This document shows, in pieces, positions 1 to 6,896 of a stretch of 9,426 nucleotides of DNA; the stretch's first letter is position 1; every line of letters starts with the position of its first letter. The stretch lies in NCBI GenBank assembly GCA_017353855.1, contig JAFMSA010000116.1, positions 1-9,426 of the forward strand. Direction: 5' to 3'. The stretch comes from Alphaproteobacteria bacterium (GTDB lineage: Bacteria; Pseudomonadota; Alphaproteobacteria; ATCC43930; CGMCC-115725). The position numbers were made by a program, and so were the translations under genes. The notes beneath the pieces were generated by a model. It made no database searches. It saw only the letters and a program-made list of their open reading frames with translations, and was not told the origin of the DNA.

Positions 1-788
1 TGAGCGTCCTGGTTCAGCGCGAGGAGCGGCACGAAGGCGGCCGCGTAGCGCATGTAACGATCGATAATCCCGGGAAGTTGAACAGCCTGGGACAGGCGCT
101 GCTGACCGAAATAGTCGATACCGGGAAAACCCTCGCTGCCGACCCGCAGCTGCGGCTTGCAGTCGTGACGGGCGCGGGCGAGCGCGCCTTTGTCGGCGGC
201 GCCGATATCGCCGAGCTTGCCGCGCTCGATCGGGACAGCGCACGCGGCTTTATCACGCTGGTGCATCGCTGCTGCGACGTCTTTCGCCGCCTGCCGGTCC
301 CGGTGATCGCGCGGGTCGACGGGTATGCACTCGGTGCGGGGCTCGAACTCGCCTGCGCCTGCGACATCCGTGTCGCGAGCGACCGCTCGGTTTTCGGAAT
401 GCCGGAGGTTCAAATCGGGATCCCCTCGGTGGTCGAGGCCGCTTTGCTGCCAAAGCTGATTGGAGCCGGCCGCGCTCGCCGGTTGCTATTGACCGGTGAG
501 ACGATCGGCGCAGCCGAAGCGCTGAACTGGGGTCTGATCGACGCAGTCGCCGCCCCCGAAGCTCTCGACGACGCCGTCGAGAGCTTCGTCCGACCGATCC
601 TCGCCGCGGGCGCCAACGCCGTCCGCCTGCAGAAATCGCTGATGCTCGATTGGGAGGAATTATCGACGACGGCGGCAGTGAAGCGGGGGATCGACTGCTT
701 CGTCCGCGCGTATGAGGCCGACGAGCCTGCGCGCATGGCCGGGGCGATGCTCGCGCAGCTGCGCAACCGCCGCCGGTCGCAGGACTGA
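1..788 (+). CDS. Enoyl-CoA hydratase/isomerase family protein (crotonase fold), 5' end just outside window
   Basis: Probable CoA-ester hydratase or isomerase of the crotonase superfamily, acting in cytosolic CoA-thioester metabolism. The frame is open from the left edge. The window begins with TG, so an A one base earlier would give ATG-AGC-GTC and a 262-residue protein, the usual family length. A TTG at 78 is an internal codon, because the sequence upstream of it (VTIDNPGKLNSL) is already typical crotonase N-terminus. In the 262-aa numbering, GGAD at 66-69 and DGYALGAG at 107-114 form the oxyanion-hole regions. E116 and E136 are 20 residues apart, matching the catalytic pair E144/E164 of rat enoyl-CoA hydratase. 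The stretch after E136 reads IGIPSVVEAALLP where classical hydratases have PGAGGTQRL, so this is a divergent subgroup and the substrate is unknown. An acyl-CoA dehydrogenase gene follows on the same strand, 350 bases away. Confidence 0.9.
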   Translation, partial: SVLVQREERHEGGRVAHVTIDNPGKLNSLGQALLTEIVDTGKTLAADPQLRLAVVTGAGERAFVGGADIAELAALDRDSARGFITLVHRCCDVFRRLPVPVIARVDGYALGAGLELACACDIRVASDRSVFGMPEVQIGIPSVVEAALLPKLIGAGRARRLLLTGETIGAAEALNWGLIDAVAAPEALDDAVESFVRPILAAGANAVRLQKSLMLDWEELSTTAAVKRGIDCFVRAYEADEPARMAGAMLAQLRNRRRSQD

Positions 789-1138
789 TCGCGGTGCCTG
801 TGTAACTACAAAGCCGACCAAACAGCGGCACCTACACGAAACCTCCGGCGGTCACGAACGTATCAAAAATTCGCAAGAACTCTCATAATAAAAGCTTTTT
901 CACCGTGGTAATATCTCAAGAAACGGGTCGCTTCCTCCTATTAACGGTCATTGGGGATAACGCCGGTTACCGACACACGCCTCAGAGGCAGGACGACGAT
1001 CGACCGCCGCGATTGTCGGTCGTAACTGCAATGATCGTGACAAATTGCGGCGACCCGCGGTAAGAAGTTTTACCCTCGGGGCGGGCGATCGCTGCTGATG
1101 GCAGCCTCGAAAGCATTCTCGCGAATGGAGGCAAGCGG
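789..1138. promoter_or_regulatory. Intergenic region with AT-rich patch, probable promoter region of the acyl-CoA dehydrogenase
   Basis: No coding remnant was recognised on either strand in this 350-base gap. It holds an AT-rich patch at about 861-915 in an otherwise GC-rich sequence. This includes CATAAT at 884-889, one mismatch from a -10 box but without a good -35, and the perfect 10-base palindrome AAAAGCTTTT at 890-899. GGTGCC at 793-798 and GGCACC at 827-832 form a weak inverted repeat just after the hydratase stop, with no T-tract, so I do not call a terminator. The length and AT-rich centre suggest that the downstream gene has its own promoter, but no transcription start can be placed. 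Confidence 0.35.
1127..1131 (+). promoter_or_regulatory. Ribosome binding site fixing the GTG start of the acyl-CoA dehydrogenase
   Basis: GGAGG, 7 bases before the GTG at 1139. It favours this GTG over the in-frame GTG at 1145. Confidence 0.7.
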
Positions 1139-2305
1139 GTGTTCGTGAGCCTATCCGATGAGCAGCGTCGTTTTGTCCAGACGGTCCGCGAACTCGCGCA
1201 AACCGAATTCCGATCCCGTGCGCCTGGTTACATGGATGGAAGCTTTCCGTGGGAGAACATACGGCGGCTTGCCGAATTGGGTGTCCTCGGGATGGCGGTT
1301 CCCGAGCAGTATGGGGGACTCGGACTGTCGGTCTTGGATACGGCACTCGTCCTCGAGGAGATCGCCAAGGCCTGCTACGTGACGGCCATGGCGGTGCTCG
1401 GGGAAGTGGGGGTGCAGACCCGCATCATTGCGACTTACGCGCCTGACGCGGTCAAATCACGAATCCTGCCCGCCGTATGCCGCGGTGAGTGCATCCTGGC
1501 GATCTGCATGACCGAGCCCGATGCGGGAACCGATGTCGCCAACTACAAAACCAATGTCGACACCGACGCCGGCGCGCTCAGGCTCAACGGAGTCAAGACA
1601 TTGATCAGCCGCGCCGACGAGGCCCAAATGTTCGTCGTCTTCGCCCGGGTCGACCGGCGGCCGGGCCGCGACGGGATCGGCTGTGTATTGGTCGAAAGAG
1701 GCACTCCCGGATTTGCGGTTACCGGCACCTATCATACGATGGGCGGCGAGAATCTGCACGAGATCCGCTTTGAGGATTGTATATTGCCGCCAGACAATCT
1801 GGTGCTGCGCGAGGACGGGTTCCGCAAGCTGCTGTCCGCCTTCAACACACAGCGCTGCCTCAATCCCAGTATTTCGCTTGGCCTCGCCGAGGGTGCGCTG
1901 GAGGAGGCGGTGCGCTACGTCAACGAGCGCAGGGCGTTCGGGCGGGCAATCGGCGAGTTTCAGGGAATTCGCTGGAAGATCGCTGAGATGTACAAGGACA
2001 TCGAAGTCGGGCGCAGCATGCTCTACCGTGCCTGCTCCAGTGCCGAACCGTTCCCGGACCCGCTATTGGCGGCGGTCGCCAAGGCCTATTGCAATGAAAT
2101 GGCCCTGCGCGTCACAAGCGAGGCGATCCAGGTTCACGGCGGATATGGTTTCACCGACGAATTCCCTGTGTCGCGCTTTTACCGTGGCGCGCGCTACGGT
2201 ACATTAGGCGGCGGCACCACCGAGACGCTGCGCGACCTGATCGGCAAGCGCGTGCTCACAGGCCTCGACCCGATCGATGGAATCTTGGGCTTGGGCGGGT
2301 TCTGA
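1139..2305 (+). CDS. Acyl-CoA dehydrogenase family flavoprotein
   Basis: FAD-dependent acyl-CoA dehydrogenase family member, 388 aa, normal length, cytosolic. The GTG start is chosen because GGAGG at 1127-1131 sits 7 bases upstream; a second GTG at 1145 has poorer spacing. The N-terminal helical domain is followed by the flavin/substrate signature MTEPDAGTD at 124-132, a beta domain (about 120-225), RRAFGR at 264-269, and the second signature QVHGGYGFTDEF at 331-342. Oddity: in the segment ARYGTLGGGT (351-360) the position aligned by eye to the catalytic Glu376 of medium-chain dehydrogenase is G358. The alternative base position, Glu254 of isovaleryl-CoA dehydrogenase, aligns to Q238. Many bacterial paralogues have an xGGT motif here, so the base may lie elsewhere or the reaction may differ. 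The substrate is unknown. The enoyl-CoA hydratase upstream and SDR downstream are compatible with a CoA-ester degradation pathway. Confidence 0.9.
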   Translation: MFVSLSDEQRRFVQTVRELAQTEFRSRAPGYMDGSFPWENIRRLAELGVLGMAVPEQYGGLGLSVLDTALVLEEIAKACYVTAMAVLGEVGVQTRIIATYAPDAVKSRILPAVCRGECILAICMTEPDAGTDVANYKTNVDTDAGALRLNGVKTLISRADEAQMFVVFARVDRRPGRDGIGCVLVERGTPGFAVTGTYHTMGGENLHEIRFEDCILPPDNLVLREDGFRKLLSAFNTQRCLNPSISLGLAEGALEEAVRYVNERRAFGRAIGEFQGIRWKIAEMYKDIEVGRSMLYRACSSAEPFPDPLLAAVAKAYCNEMALRVTSEAIQVHGGYGFTDEFPVSRFYRGARYGTLGGGTTETLRDLIGKRVLTGLDPIDGILGLGGF

Positions 2306-2330
2306 TCCTCGCCACCGATGATCGAACGGG

Positions 2331-2711
2331 TTACTTGTCGGCATTCCAAATGTCGGTCGCGAGCCTGCGATCACTGCCGAGCTTCCAAAGGACGGCATTA
2401 CGTTCCGGCTGTGGATGAGTCTCCGTCTTCAACGTGACTGTGCCGACGGCTCCCAAAGGCAACACGGGTGGCGAGTTTCGCATCGCCGATCTGCTGGGCC
2501 GCCTGTCTCCGGAAGACTCCGATCGCAGTGCCGCCTCAGATGATCTCTGACGCCGCGGCAGCACATAGACGTCGTTGTCATTGCGGGGAGCGTTGTCGGA
2601 TCGCCCTTGTTGAAGGCCACGGTCCACACAATGTTTCGTCCTGCGCAGTTGCTGACGCAGCGCCGCGAGCACCAGGCCTGTCACTGTCACGGCAATCCGC
2701 CACGCGCCCAC
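2331..2711 (-). pseudogene. Broken SgcJ/EcaC-type (DUF4440, NTF2-like) protein gene
   Basis: Full-length but decayed gene, found by reading all three minus-strand frames. The order of pieces is: a signal-peptide-like hydrophobic start from GTG at 2711 (WRIAVTVTGLVLAAL); then, in another frame, RNIVWTVAFNKGDPTTLPA (2638-2582); back in the first frame, NDNDVYVLP (2582-2556); in the third frame, EII-stop-GGTAIGVF followed by AAQQIGDAKLATR (2547-2464), with TGA at 2538-2536; and in the first frame again VLPLGAVGTVTLKT and the C-terminal signature LATDIWNADK, ending in TAA at 2331-2333. AFNKGD, the VLP segment and the terminal DIWN are hallmarks of the SgcJ/EcaC family of small NTF2-fold proteins. 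Four frame changes and a nonsense codon rule out a functional product. It lies 25 bases after the SDR stop, with GGGAGG before its GTG, so the pair was probably an operon. The original activity is unknown. Confidence 0.82.
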
Positions 2712-2736
2712 TCGCCTCCCGGCTGCGTTGAGATCA

Positions 2737-3501
2737 TCACGGAGCGATCGTCGTGCCGCCGTCGACGATGATGGTCTGGCCCGTGATAAAGGCGCCGGCG
2801 CGCGAGGCCAGCATCAGCGCAACACCGGCGATGTCCTCGGGCTCACCCAGGCGCCGCAAAGGTGTTGCGGCCTCGCGTGCGGCGCGGCGCTCGGGGTTTT
2901 CATATAGCACGCGGGCGAACTCGGTTTTGACAAGACCCGGCGCAATGCAGTTGACCCGGACGTTGTCGGGACCCCATTCGGCAGCGAGGTTGCGGCAAAG
3001 CGCGTAGTCAGCCGCTTTCGTCACGCCGTACATACCGAGCACTGTCGTCGCGCGCACTGCCGCGACCGAAATAATAAAGATGATGGACCCGTCACGCCGC
3101 TCGCGCATCTCGGGAGCCACCATGCGGGACAGCCACAAATTGCTCAGCACATTGTTGACCATCATACGCTCGAATACTTCATCGGTCAGCTTGTCGAGCG
3201 AGCCGTAATGTGGGTTGATCGCGGCGTTGCACACAAGAATGTCGATGCGGCCCCACGCTTGCCTGGTTTTGGCTACCAGGTTCTCCAATTGCGTCTTATC
3301 CGAGATGCGCGCCGTTACGGCGATCGCCTCACCGCCCTTCGCACGGATTGCGGCCGCAACCTCCTCGCACGGTGCGCCGTTACGGGCGGAGATCACGACC
3401 CGCGCGCCGGCCTCGGCAAACCCCTCGGCAATCGCCCGCCCGATACCGCGGCTCGATCCGGTGACGATCGCGACCTTCCCGGACAAGTCGAACAGCTGCA
3501 T
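2737..3501 (-). CDS. SDR family NAD(P)-dependent oxidoreductase
   Basis: Classical short-chain dehydrogenase/reductase, 254 aa, normal length, soluble. The cofactor motif TGSSRGIG is at 14-21 and NAA at 92-94. The active site consists of Asn in VNNV (116-117), Ser145, Tyr158 and Lys162 (YGVTK), with the usual 13-residue Ser-Tyr spacing. PGLVKTEF follows at 188-195, and the C-terminal ITGQTIIVDGG at 239-249 is standard. Arg40 after the second beta strand leans towards NADP(H). The start is supported by AGAGGA four bases upstream. The overall pattern (NPHYG, LAAEWGP, PLRRLGEPEDIAG) resembles the DHRS4-like and 3-oxoacyl reductase-like SDRs, so an alcohol or ketone substrate is likely but not identifiable. 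It is divergent from the MucR-family gene and directly followed by the broken SgcJ/EcaC-type gene on the same strand. Confidence 0.93.
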   Translation of the reverse strand: MQLFDLSGKVAIVTGSSRGIGRAIAEGFAEAGARVVISARNGAPCEEVAAAIRAKGGEAIAVTARISDKTQLENLVAKTRQAWGRIDILVCNAAINPHYGSLDKLTDEVFERMMVNNVLSNLWLSRMVAPEMRERRDGSIIFIISVAAVRATTVLGMYGVTKAADYALCRNLAAEWGPDNVRVNCIAPGLVKTEFARVLYENPERRAAREAATPLRRLGEPEDIAGVALMLASRAGAFITGQTIIVDGGTTIAP

Positions 3502-3701
3502 GATATCCTCTGACCATTGACTTCCGCATCACATGATGCCGGATCAATCGATGTCGTGAAAGCAATGATCAACGCCGCTTGCTGGGATGCTTTAAGTTAA
3601 AGTCCGTTCCCGCGACCGAGATTTAGCCGCCTCAAAATTAGGCAGTAAAAACTGTTTTCATAGATTCCGGCTTGCTGTATGGAGGGAGACTTCGATAGGG
3701 G
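3502..3701. promoter_or_regulatory. Divergent control region between the SDR and the MucR-family gene
   Basis: This 200-base divergent intergenic region must contain the promoters of both flanking genes. CTTTAAGTTAAAG at 3590-3602 is a perfect 13-base palindrome around a central G and is a candidate operator. CAGT-AAAA-ACTG lies at about 3644-3655 in a second AT-rich patch. GATCA at 3542-3546 and TGATC at 3566-3570 form a further short inverted pair. MucR/Ros regulators typically bind AT-rich DNA and often repress their own genes, so autoregulation or control of the SDR is plausible but inferred. No confident -35/-10 pair was seen. Confidence 0.4.
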
Positions 3702-4160
3702 ATGATGATACGAGCAACAGTCATGGACATCGAAAATACCACAAGAAACGTCGACTTGCGGCCAGTAACAAAAATCATCGCGAGTTATGTAGGGAATCAT
3801 ACGCTGGCACCGGATCAGTTGTCGGCCCTGATCAGCTCGGTGCAGCAAGCACTCGGGAATCTAGGGAAACAAGCACCGCCACAGGGACAGCGAATGCCGG
3901 CGGTCCCGGTCAAGCGTTCGGTGCAGCGAGACCATGTCGTCTGCCTCGAGTGCGGCTTCAAGGGAAAGACGCTGCGTCGGCATCTCGGGACACGGCACAG
4001 ACTGCAGATCCCCGAATATTTGAGGCGTTGGGACCTGCCGAACGATCATCCGCTCACCGCACCTGCTTACTCCGAACAGCGCTCGTCTATGGCAAGAGAA
4101 CTCGGGCTGGGTCGCAAGCGCGACCGCACGCGCGGGAGAGCCCGGCGCGCCAAGGCGTGA
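3702..4160 (+). CDS. MucR/Ros family zinc-finger transcriptional regulator
   Basis: Prokaryotic zinc-finger DNA-binding regulator of the MucR/Ros family, 152 aa. The N-terminal oligomerisation-type segment (KIIASYVGNHTLAPDQLSAL, 24-43) resembles the conserved MucR N-terminus. The zinc ligands are C81, C84, H94 and H99, spaced C-x2-C-x9-H-x4-H exactly as in Ros, followed by the family pattern EYLRRWDLPNDHP and APAYSEQRS. The C-terminus ends in an Arg/Lys-rich tail (about 137-152) likely to contact DNA. The start is uncertain. ATG 3702 is the first possible codon after an in-frame TAG at 3696, but AGGGG abuts it and GGAGGGA at 3681-3687 is somewhat far; ATG 3723 (residue 8) gives a more family-like N-terminus but has no clear ribosome site. 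In related bacteria such proteins act as nucleoid-like silencers of exopolysaccharide, motility or virulence genes. The target here is unknown. Confidence 0.92.
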   Translation: MMIRATVMDIENTTRNVDLRPVTKIIASYVGNHTLAPDQLSALISSVQQALGNLGKQAPPQGQRMPAVPVKRSVQRDHVVCLECGFKGKTLRRHLGTRHRLQIPEYLRRWDLPNDHPLTAPAYSEQRSSMARELGLGRKRDRTRGRARRAKA

Positions 4161-4200
4161 TGCGGCCCTTTCTCCCTTTTGTTGTTCCTGCTTGCGCCTA

Positions 4201-4716
4201 GTCGGCCAGATGCAAGCGGAGGAAGGGCATCATAGCGGCGCTGCGACCGAGATAATCATCTTCGCGACATGCGAGCGTGCCGGAGCCAGCCGGGTGCCAC
4301 AAAGCCGCGGATTCCGCTTTAGCACACAGATCGATCCAACCACCCCAGGCGGGTGAAATAGCGACGAGCGAGGTGACGCCCCTCAGCACCAACTCACAGT
4401 AGGCGAAATCGGCGCTGGCCGCCCGGGCTTCGTCGTCGGGCGCAAAAAAGGCCTGGGCCCGTGCTCTTCGCGCACGCTGCGATAAAGGGGTTCGCGTGCT
4501 CGGGATGTGAATGAACGTCGAGCAAGCCCGGGAGCATCAGGCGATCTTTGCCCTCGATCACCCGATCCGCCGTCGCGGCTAGTCCTGGTGCCGGCCGATA
4601 AACGTGATCATGTCGTCCACGAACGCGATATCGACCTCGCGGCGGTGGACGTGATTTCGATCAGCCTTTTCCCAGGCAATGACCCAATCCGCGATTCTGA
4701 TAACTGCCGCTCCCAC
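4201..4716 (-). pseudogene. Broken, truncated amidohydrolase (cytosine deaminase/ATZ-like) gene
   Basis: Only the N-terminal third of a metal-dependent amidohydrolase, in several frames. A candidate GTG start at 4716 leads to VIRIADWVIAWE, VDIAFVDD and ITFIGRH, interrupted by TAG at 4581-4579. A frame change then gives ADRVIEGKDRLMLPGLLDVHSHPEH. This contains the metal-binding HxH, with His codons at 4513-4511 and 4507-4505. A second change gives EPLYRSVREEHGPR (4493 down), a third gives DDEARAASADFAYCELVLRG followed by VTSLVAISPAWGGWIDL (4437-4330), and a fourth gives SGIRGFVAPGW (4318-4286). The order and spacing match amidohydrolases of the PGLxDxHSHP type. The remaining two thirds, including the later metal ligands, are absent. 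What lies at 4285-4201 is not recognisable, so the 3' boundary is approximate. The remnant starts 75 bases after the rmuC stop. The product is certainly non-functional; the former substrate is unknown. Confidence 0.82.
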
Positions 4717-4790
4717 AGACCTCGCCTTGCTCGAACTGGCCGCCGCTCAGCCGGCGCCTTCCCGCCCGGCCCAGCAGGAGCATGGCGGGA

Positions 4791-6074
4791 CTACTCGGCC
4801 GCCTCACGCGCGTCTTCGCCGGGCGCGAGCGTCTGGAGCTCGAGAAGCGCGCTCGCCTCCGCCTCCGGCAGGGCTTCGACACCCCGCAGTTTTCGGTCCA
4901 TTGCGCGGCGCCGGACGCCTGCCTCTTCGACGACATTCTGGGCCTCATCGAGCCTCTTGCGCACTTTGTCGAGGATGCCGCCGAATTTCGCGAACTCGCT
5001 CTTGACCGCGGAGAGGACTTTCCACACCTCGCTCGAGCGCTGCTGGATCGCCAGGGTCCGGAAGCCCATCCTCAGCGAGGTAAGCAAAGATACGAGTGTC
5101 GTCGGGCCTGCTACCATGACATGACATTCGCGCTGCAGCCAATCGACCAGTCCGGGCCGCCTGACGATCTCGGCGAAGAGTCCTTCGGTCGGTACGAACA
5201 TCACGGCGAAATCGGTGCTATGCGGTGGTGCCAAGTATTTGCCGCAGATATCTTTGGCAGCGCCGCGCATGCGGGCTTCGATCCCGCGCAGCGCAGTATC
5301 GGCCGCGGCGAGATCGCCGCGCTCGGTCGCCTCGACAAGCCGGTCGTAATCCTCCGTGGGATATTTCGCGTCGATGGGCAGCCAGAGCAGCGTCTCGCCG
5401 TCGCCGGGAAGCTTGATCGCATACTCGACCCGCAGATTGCTGCCTGGTCGCACCTCGACATTGCGCGCGTATTGGTCGGGCGACAGGATCTCCTCGAGGA
5501 TGTTGCCGAGCGCCACTTCGCCCCAAGTGCCTCGCGATTTGACATTGGTGAGGATCCGCTTCAGATCGCCGACGCCGGTCGCGAGTGCCTGCATTTCGCC
5601 GACGCTTTCGTGAACCCTTGTCAGCGACTCATTGACCAGCCTGAAGGAAGCGCCGAGCCGCTGCTCAAGCGTGCCCTGGAGCTTTTCATCGACGGTCTGC
5701 CGAACCTGCTCGAGCTTTTCGGTGTTTTCGCGACGGAGCGCATCCAGCTGTCCTTCGACCCCATGGCGCAGTTCGGTCACCGCCGCGCCGAGCTGCTCCC
5801 CCAGCTGCTTTAGAGTGAGCCCCACCTCTTGCCGCAGTGCCCTCGCATTCGTGCCGGCCTCTTCCCGCATCAGCTTGGATCCGGCCGCGTTCTCGTGGCG
5901 CCCGCGCGCGAGCTCGTCCCGCAGGCGCTGCTCGAGCCGGACAAGCGAAGCTTCGAGGCTTTGCTGCTGCGAGGCCGGACCGCGCCGGACCAGACGCAGG
6001 ATGATCACGAGCCCGAGCAGCGCACTAGTGATCGAAACCGCGAGGGTAACGGCCCAGAGCGCTTCTAACGACAT
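4791..6074 (-). CDS. rmuC: RmuC-family DNA recombination protein, membrane-anchored
   Basis: RmuC limits recombination-associated inversions in E. coli; the family has a PD-(D/E)xK nuclease-like core. I start at ATG 6074 (427 aa) because GAGG at 6084-6081 lies 6 bases upstream, and the protein then opens with a membrane helix (about 5-28, LWAVTLAVSITSALLGLV). An upstream in-frame ATG at 6161 would place 29 unlike residues before the helix. A long charged heptad-like region (about 35-160, many Gln/Glu/Arg) suggests coiled coil. The conserved domain holds GTWGEV at 182-187, LPIDAKYP at 232-239 (D235 and K237 as putative D-x-K nuclease residues), FVPTEGLFAE at 293-302, AGPTTL at 322-327 and QQRSSEVW at 344-351. 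The length and motifs look intact. It is divergent from the methyltransferase, and a broken amidohydrolase follows it on the same strand. Confidence 0.93.
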   Translation of the reverse strand: MSLEALWAVTLAVSITSALLGLVIILRLVRRGPASQQQSLEASLVRLEQRLRDELARGRHENAAGSKLMREEAGTNARALRQEVGLTLKQLGEQLGAAVTELRHGVEGQLDALRRENTEKLEQVRQTVDEKLQGTLEQRLGASFRLVNESLTRVHESVGEMQALATGVGDLKRILTNVKSRGTWGEVALGNILEEILSPDQYARNVEVRPGSNLRVEYAIKLPGDGETLLWLPIDAKYPTEDYDRLVEATERGDLAAADTALRGIEARMRGAAKDICGKYLAPPHSTDFAVMFVPTEGLFAEIVRRPGLVDWLQRECHVMVAGPTTLVSLLTSLRMGFRTLAIQQRSSEVWKVLSAVKSEFAKFGGILDKVRKRLDEAQNVVEEAGVRRRAMDRKLRGVEALPEAEASALLELQTLAPGEDAREAAE

Positions 6075-6287
6075 GGGCGACCTCGGCCGAGACGGATTGG
6101 CTCGCGCAAGCGTAGCCCCAAAGCTGCCCAGCGAGTGGCGTAGGGAGCATTGACAGAACATAGAGCGAACATGGCCTTCAGGTTAATCATCTCCTCCTGG
6201 GCATGTCGAGAGATTCTCCCTCCGATGAAGCTGACACTTGGCTATGCTGAGCTACCGGCTCAGGATCGCTCGGGGAGGTCTTGTTCG
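6075..6287. promoter_or_regulatory. Divergent promoter region between rmuC and the methyltransferase
   Basis: These 213 bases separate two divergently transcribed genes. No coding remnant was recognised. TTGACA at 6150-6155 is a perfect -35 hexamer reading rightwards, but no good -10 box lies 16-18 bases downstream. CTGAGC (6247-6252) and GCTCAG (6258-6263) form a short 6-base-pair hairpin with a 5-base loop, placed 9 bases before the methyltransferase ribosome site. A regulatory role for it is speculative. Confidence 0.3.
6272..6278 (+). promoter_or_regulatory. Ribosome binding site deciding the methyltransferase start
   Basis: GGGGAGG, 9 bases before ATG 6288. It favours this ATG over the longer reading from TTG 6150, whose extra residues do not resemble the family. 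Confidence 0.7.
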
Positions 6288-6896
6288 ATGGTCACCGAAA
6301 CCAAGGGCTTCAGCTTATATCCGCACGACTGGCACTCGCCCGAGTATGTTGCGGAATGGATTAGCAGGGACGCGGCGCGCGATCCGGAGCGCCGGCCGCT
6401 CTTGCGGCAAATGTTGTCGCTTGCGCCATATCCACGCGAATCGGAGTTGCAGGTATTGGATGTGGGTGCCGGATATGGTGTGGTTACCGAAGAGCTGCTG
6501 ACGCGATTTCCGGCGGCGCGGGTTACGTTGCAGGATTACTCACGGCCGATGCTTGAGCGCTCGCGCCAGCGCCTCGCAGGTCGTTCGGACCGGTTACGCT
6601 ATGTACTGTGCGACCTGCTCGACCCGTCATGGCCGCACCAAGTGGGCGGACCCTTCGATCTCGTGGTGTCGGCCATCGCTCTCCACAACTTGCGCGACGA
6701 GGAGAAGATCTTCGCGTGTTACCGCGCAATCCGCAATCTCGTGGGTCCGGGTGGATGGTTCCTCAATTGCGACCGGTTTGTCGAAGGTGTCGAGCCACAT
6801 TTGGCGGCGCTGCGTCAGGCGGGATTCGGGCATGTGGAATGCCCCTGGCGAGAGGAGCCTCGCGCGATCATCCTCGCCGGTTTGATCACTGTTTAG
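6288..6896 (+). CDS. Class I SAM-dependent methyltransferase, substrate unknown
   Basis: Rossmann-fold methyltransferase, 202 aa when started at ATG 6288, which has a strong ribosome site. Motif I is VLDVGAGYGVV at 56-66 and binds S-adenosylmethionine. The acidic residue at the end of beta-2 is D83 (TLQDYS). The adenine-side region is CDL at 108-110, and motif IV is FDLVVSAIALHNL at 123-135. GPGGWFLNCD at 153-162 is the usual strand and turn after motif IV, and AGFGHVECPWRE at 178-189 is a common C-terminal strand in small-molecule methyltransferases. The N-terminal FSLYPHDWHSPEYV followed by RDPERRP resembles a soluble alphaproteobacterial group I know only as uncharacterised methyltransferases. 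It is a lone gene: rmuC is divergent upstream, and an inverted repeat plus an MFS remnant lie downstream. The stop overlaps a three-copy hexamer repeat. Confidence 0.85.
   Translation: MVTETKGFSLYPHDWHSPEYVAEWISRDAARDPERRPLLRQMLSLAPYPRESELQVLDVGAGYGVVTEELLTRFPAARVTLQDYSRPMLERSRQRLAGRSDRLRYVLCDLLDPSWPHQVGGPFDLVVSAIALHNLRDEEKIFACYRAIRNLVGPGGWFLNCDRFVEGVEPHLAALRQAGFGHVECPWREEPRAIILAGLITV

Noticed and set aside
793..832. Terminator after the enoyl-CoA hydratase (GGTGCC/GGCACC)
   Set aside because: Six base pairs around a 28-base loop with no T-run is too weak to call.
2468..2731. Plus-strand 87-aa ORF in the gap after the acyl-CoA dehydrogenase
   Set aside because: It is opposite the SgcJ/EcaC-type remnant and has no family resemblance of its own.
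4507..5124. Plus-strand 205-aa ORF
   Set aside because: It spans the antisense of the amidohydrolase remnant and of the rmuC 3' end. Its composition is Ser/Arg/Pro-rich, as shadow frames often are.
4782..5813. Long plus-strand ORF of 343 aa
   Set aside because: It is the antisense shadow of rmuC. The minus strand carries clear RmuC motifs, a membrane helix and a ribosome site, while this frame has no recognisable domain.
6230..6275. tRNA-like string on the minus strand (GGTAGCTCAGC)
   Set aside because: The D-stem cannot be closed, and no anticodon or T arm follows, so it is a chance match.
6288..6896. Possible internal deletion in the methyltransferase before EPHLAALRQAGF
   Set aside because: Related short methyltransferases pass just as directly from the strand after motif IV to this C-terminal segment. 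The 202-aa length seems natural.
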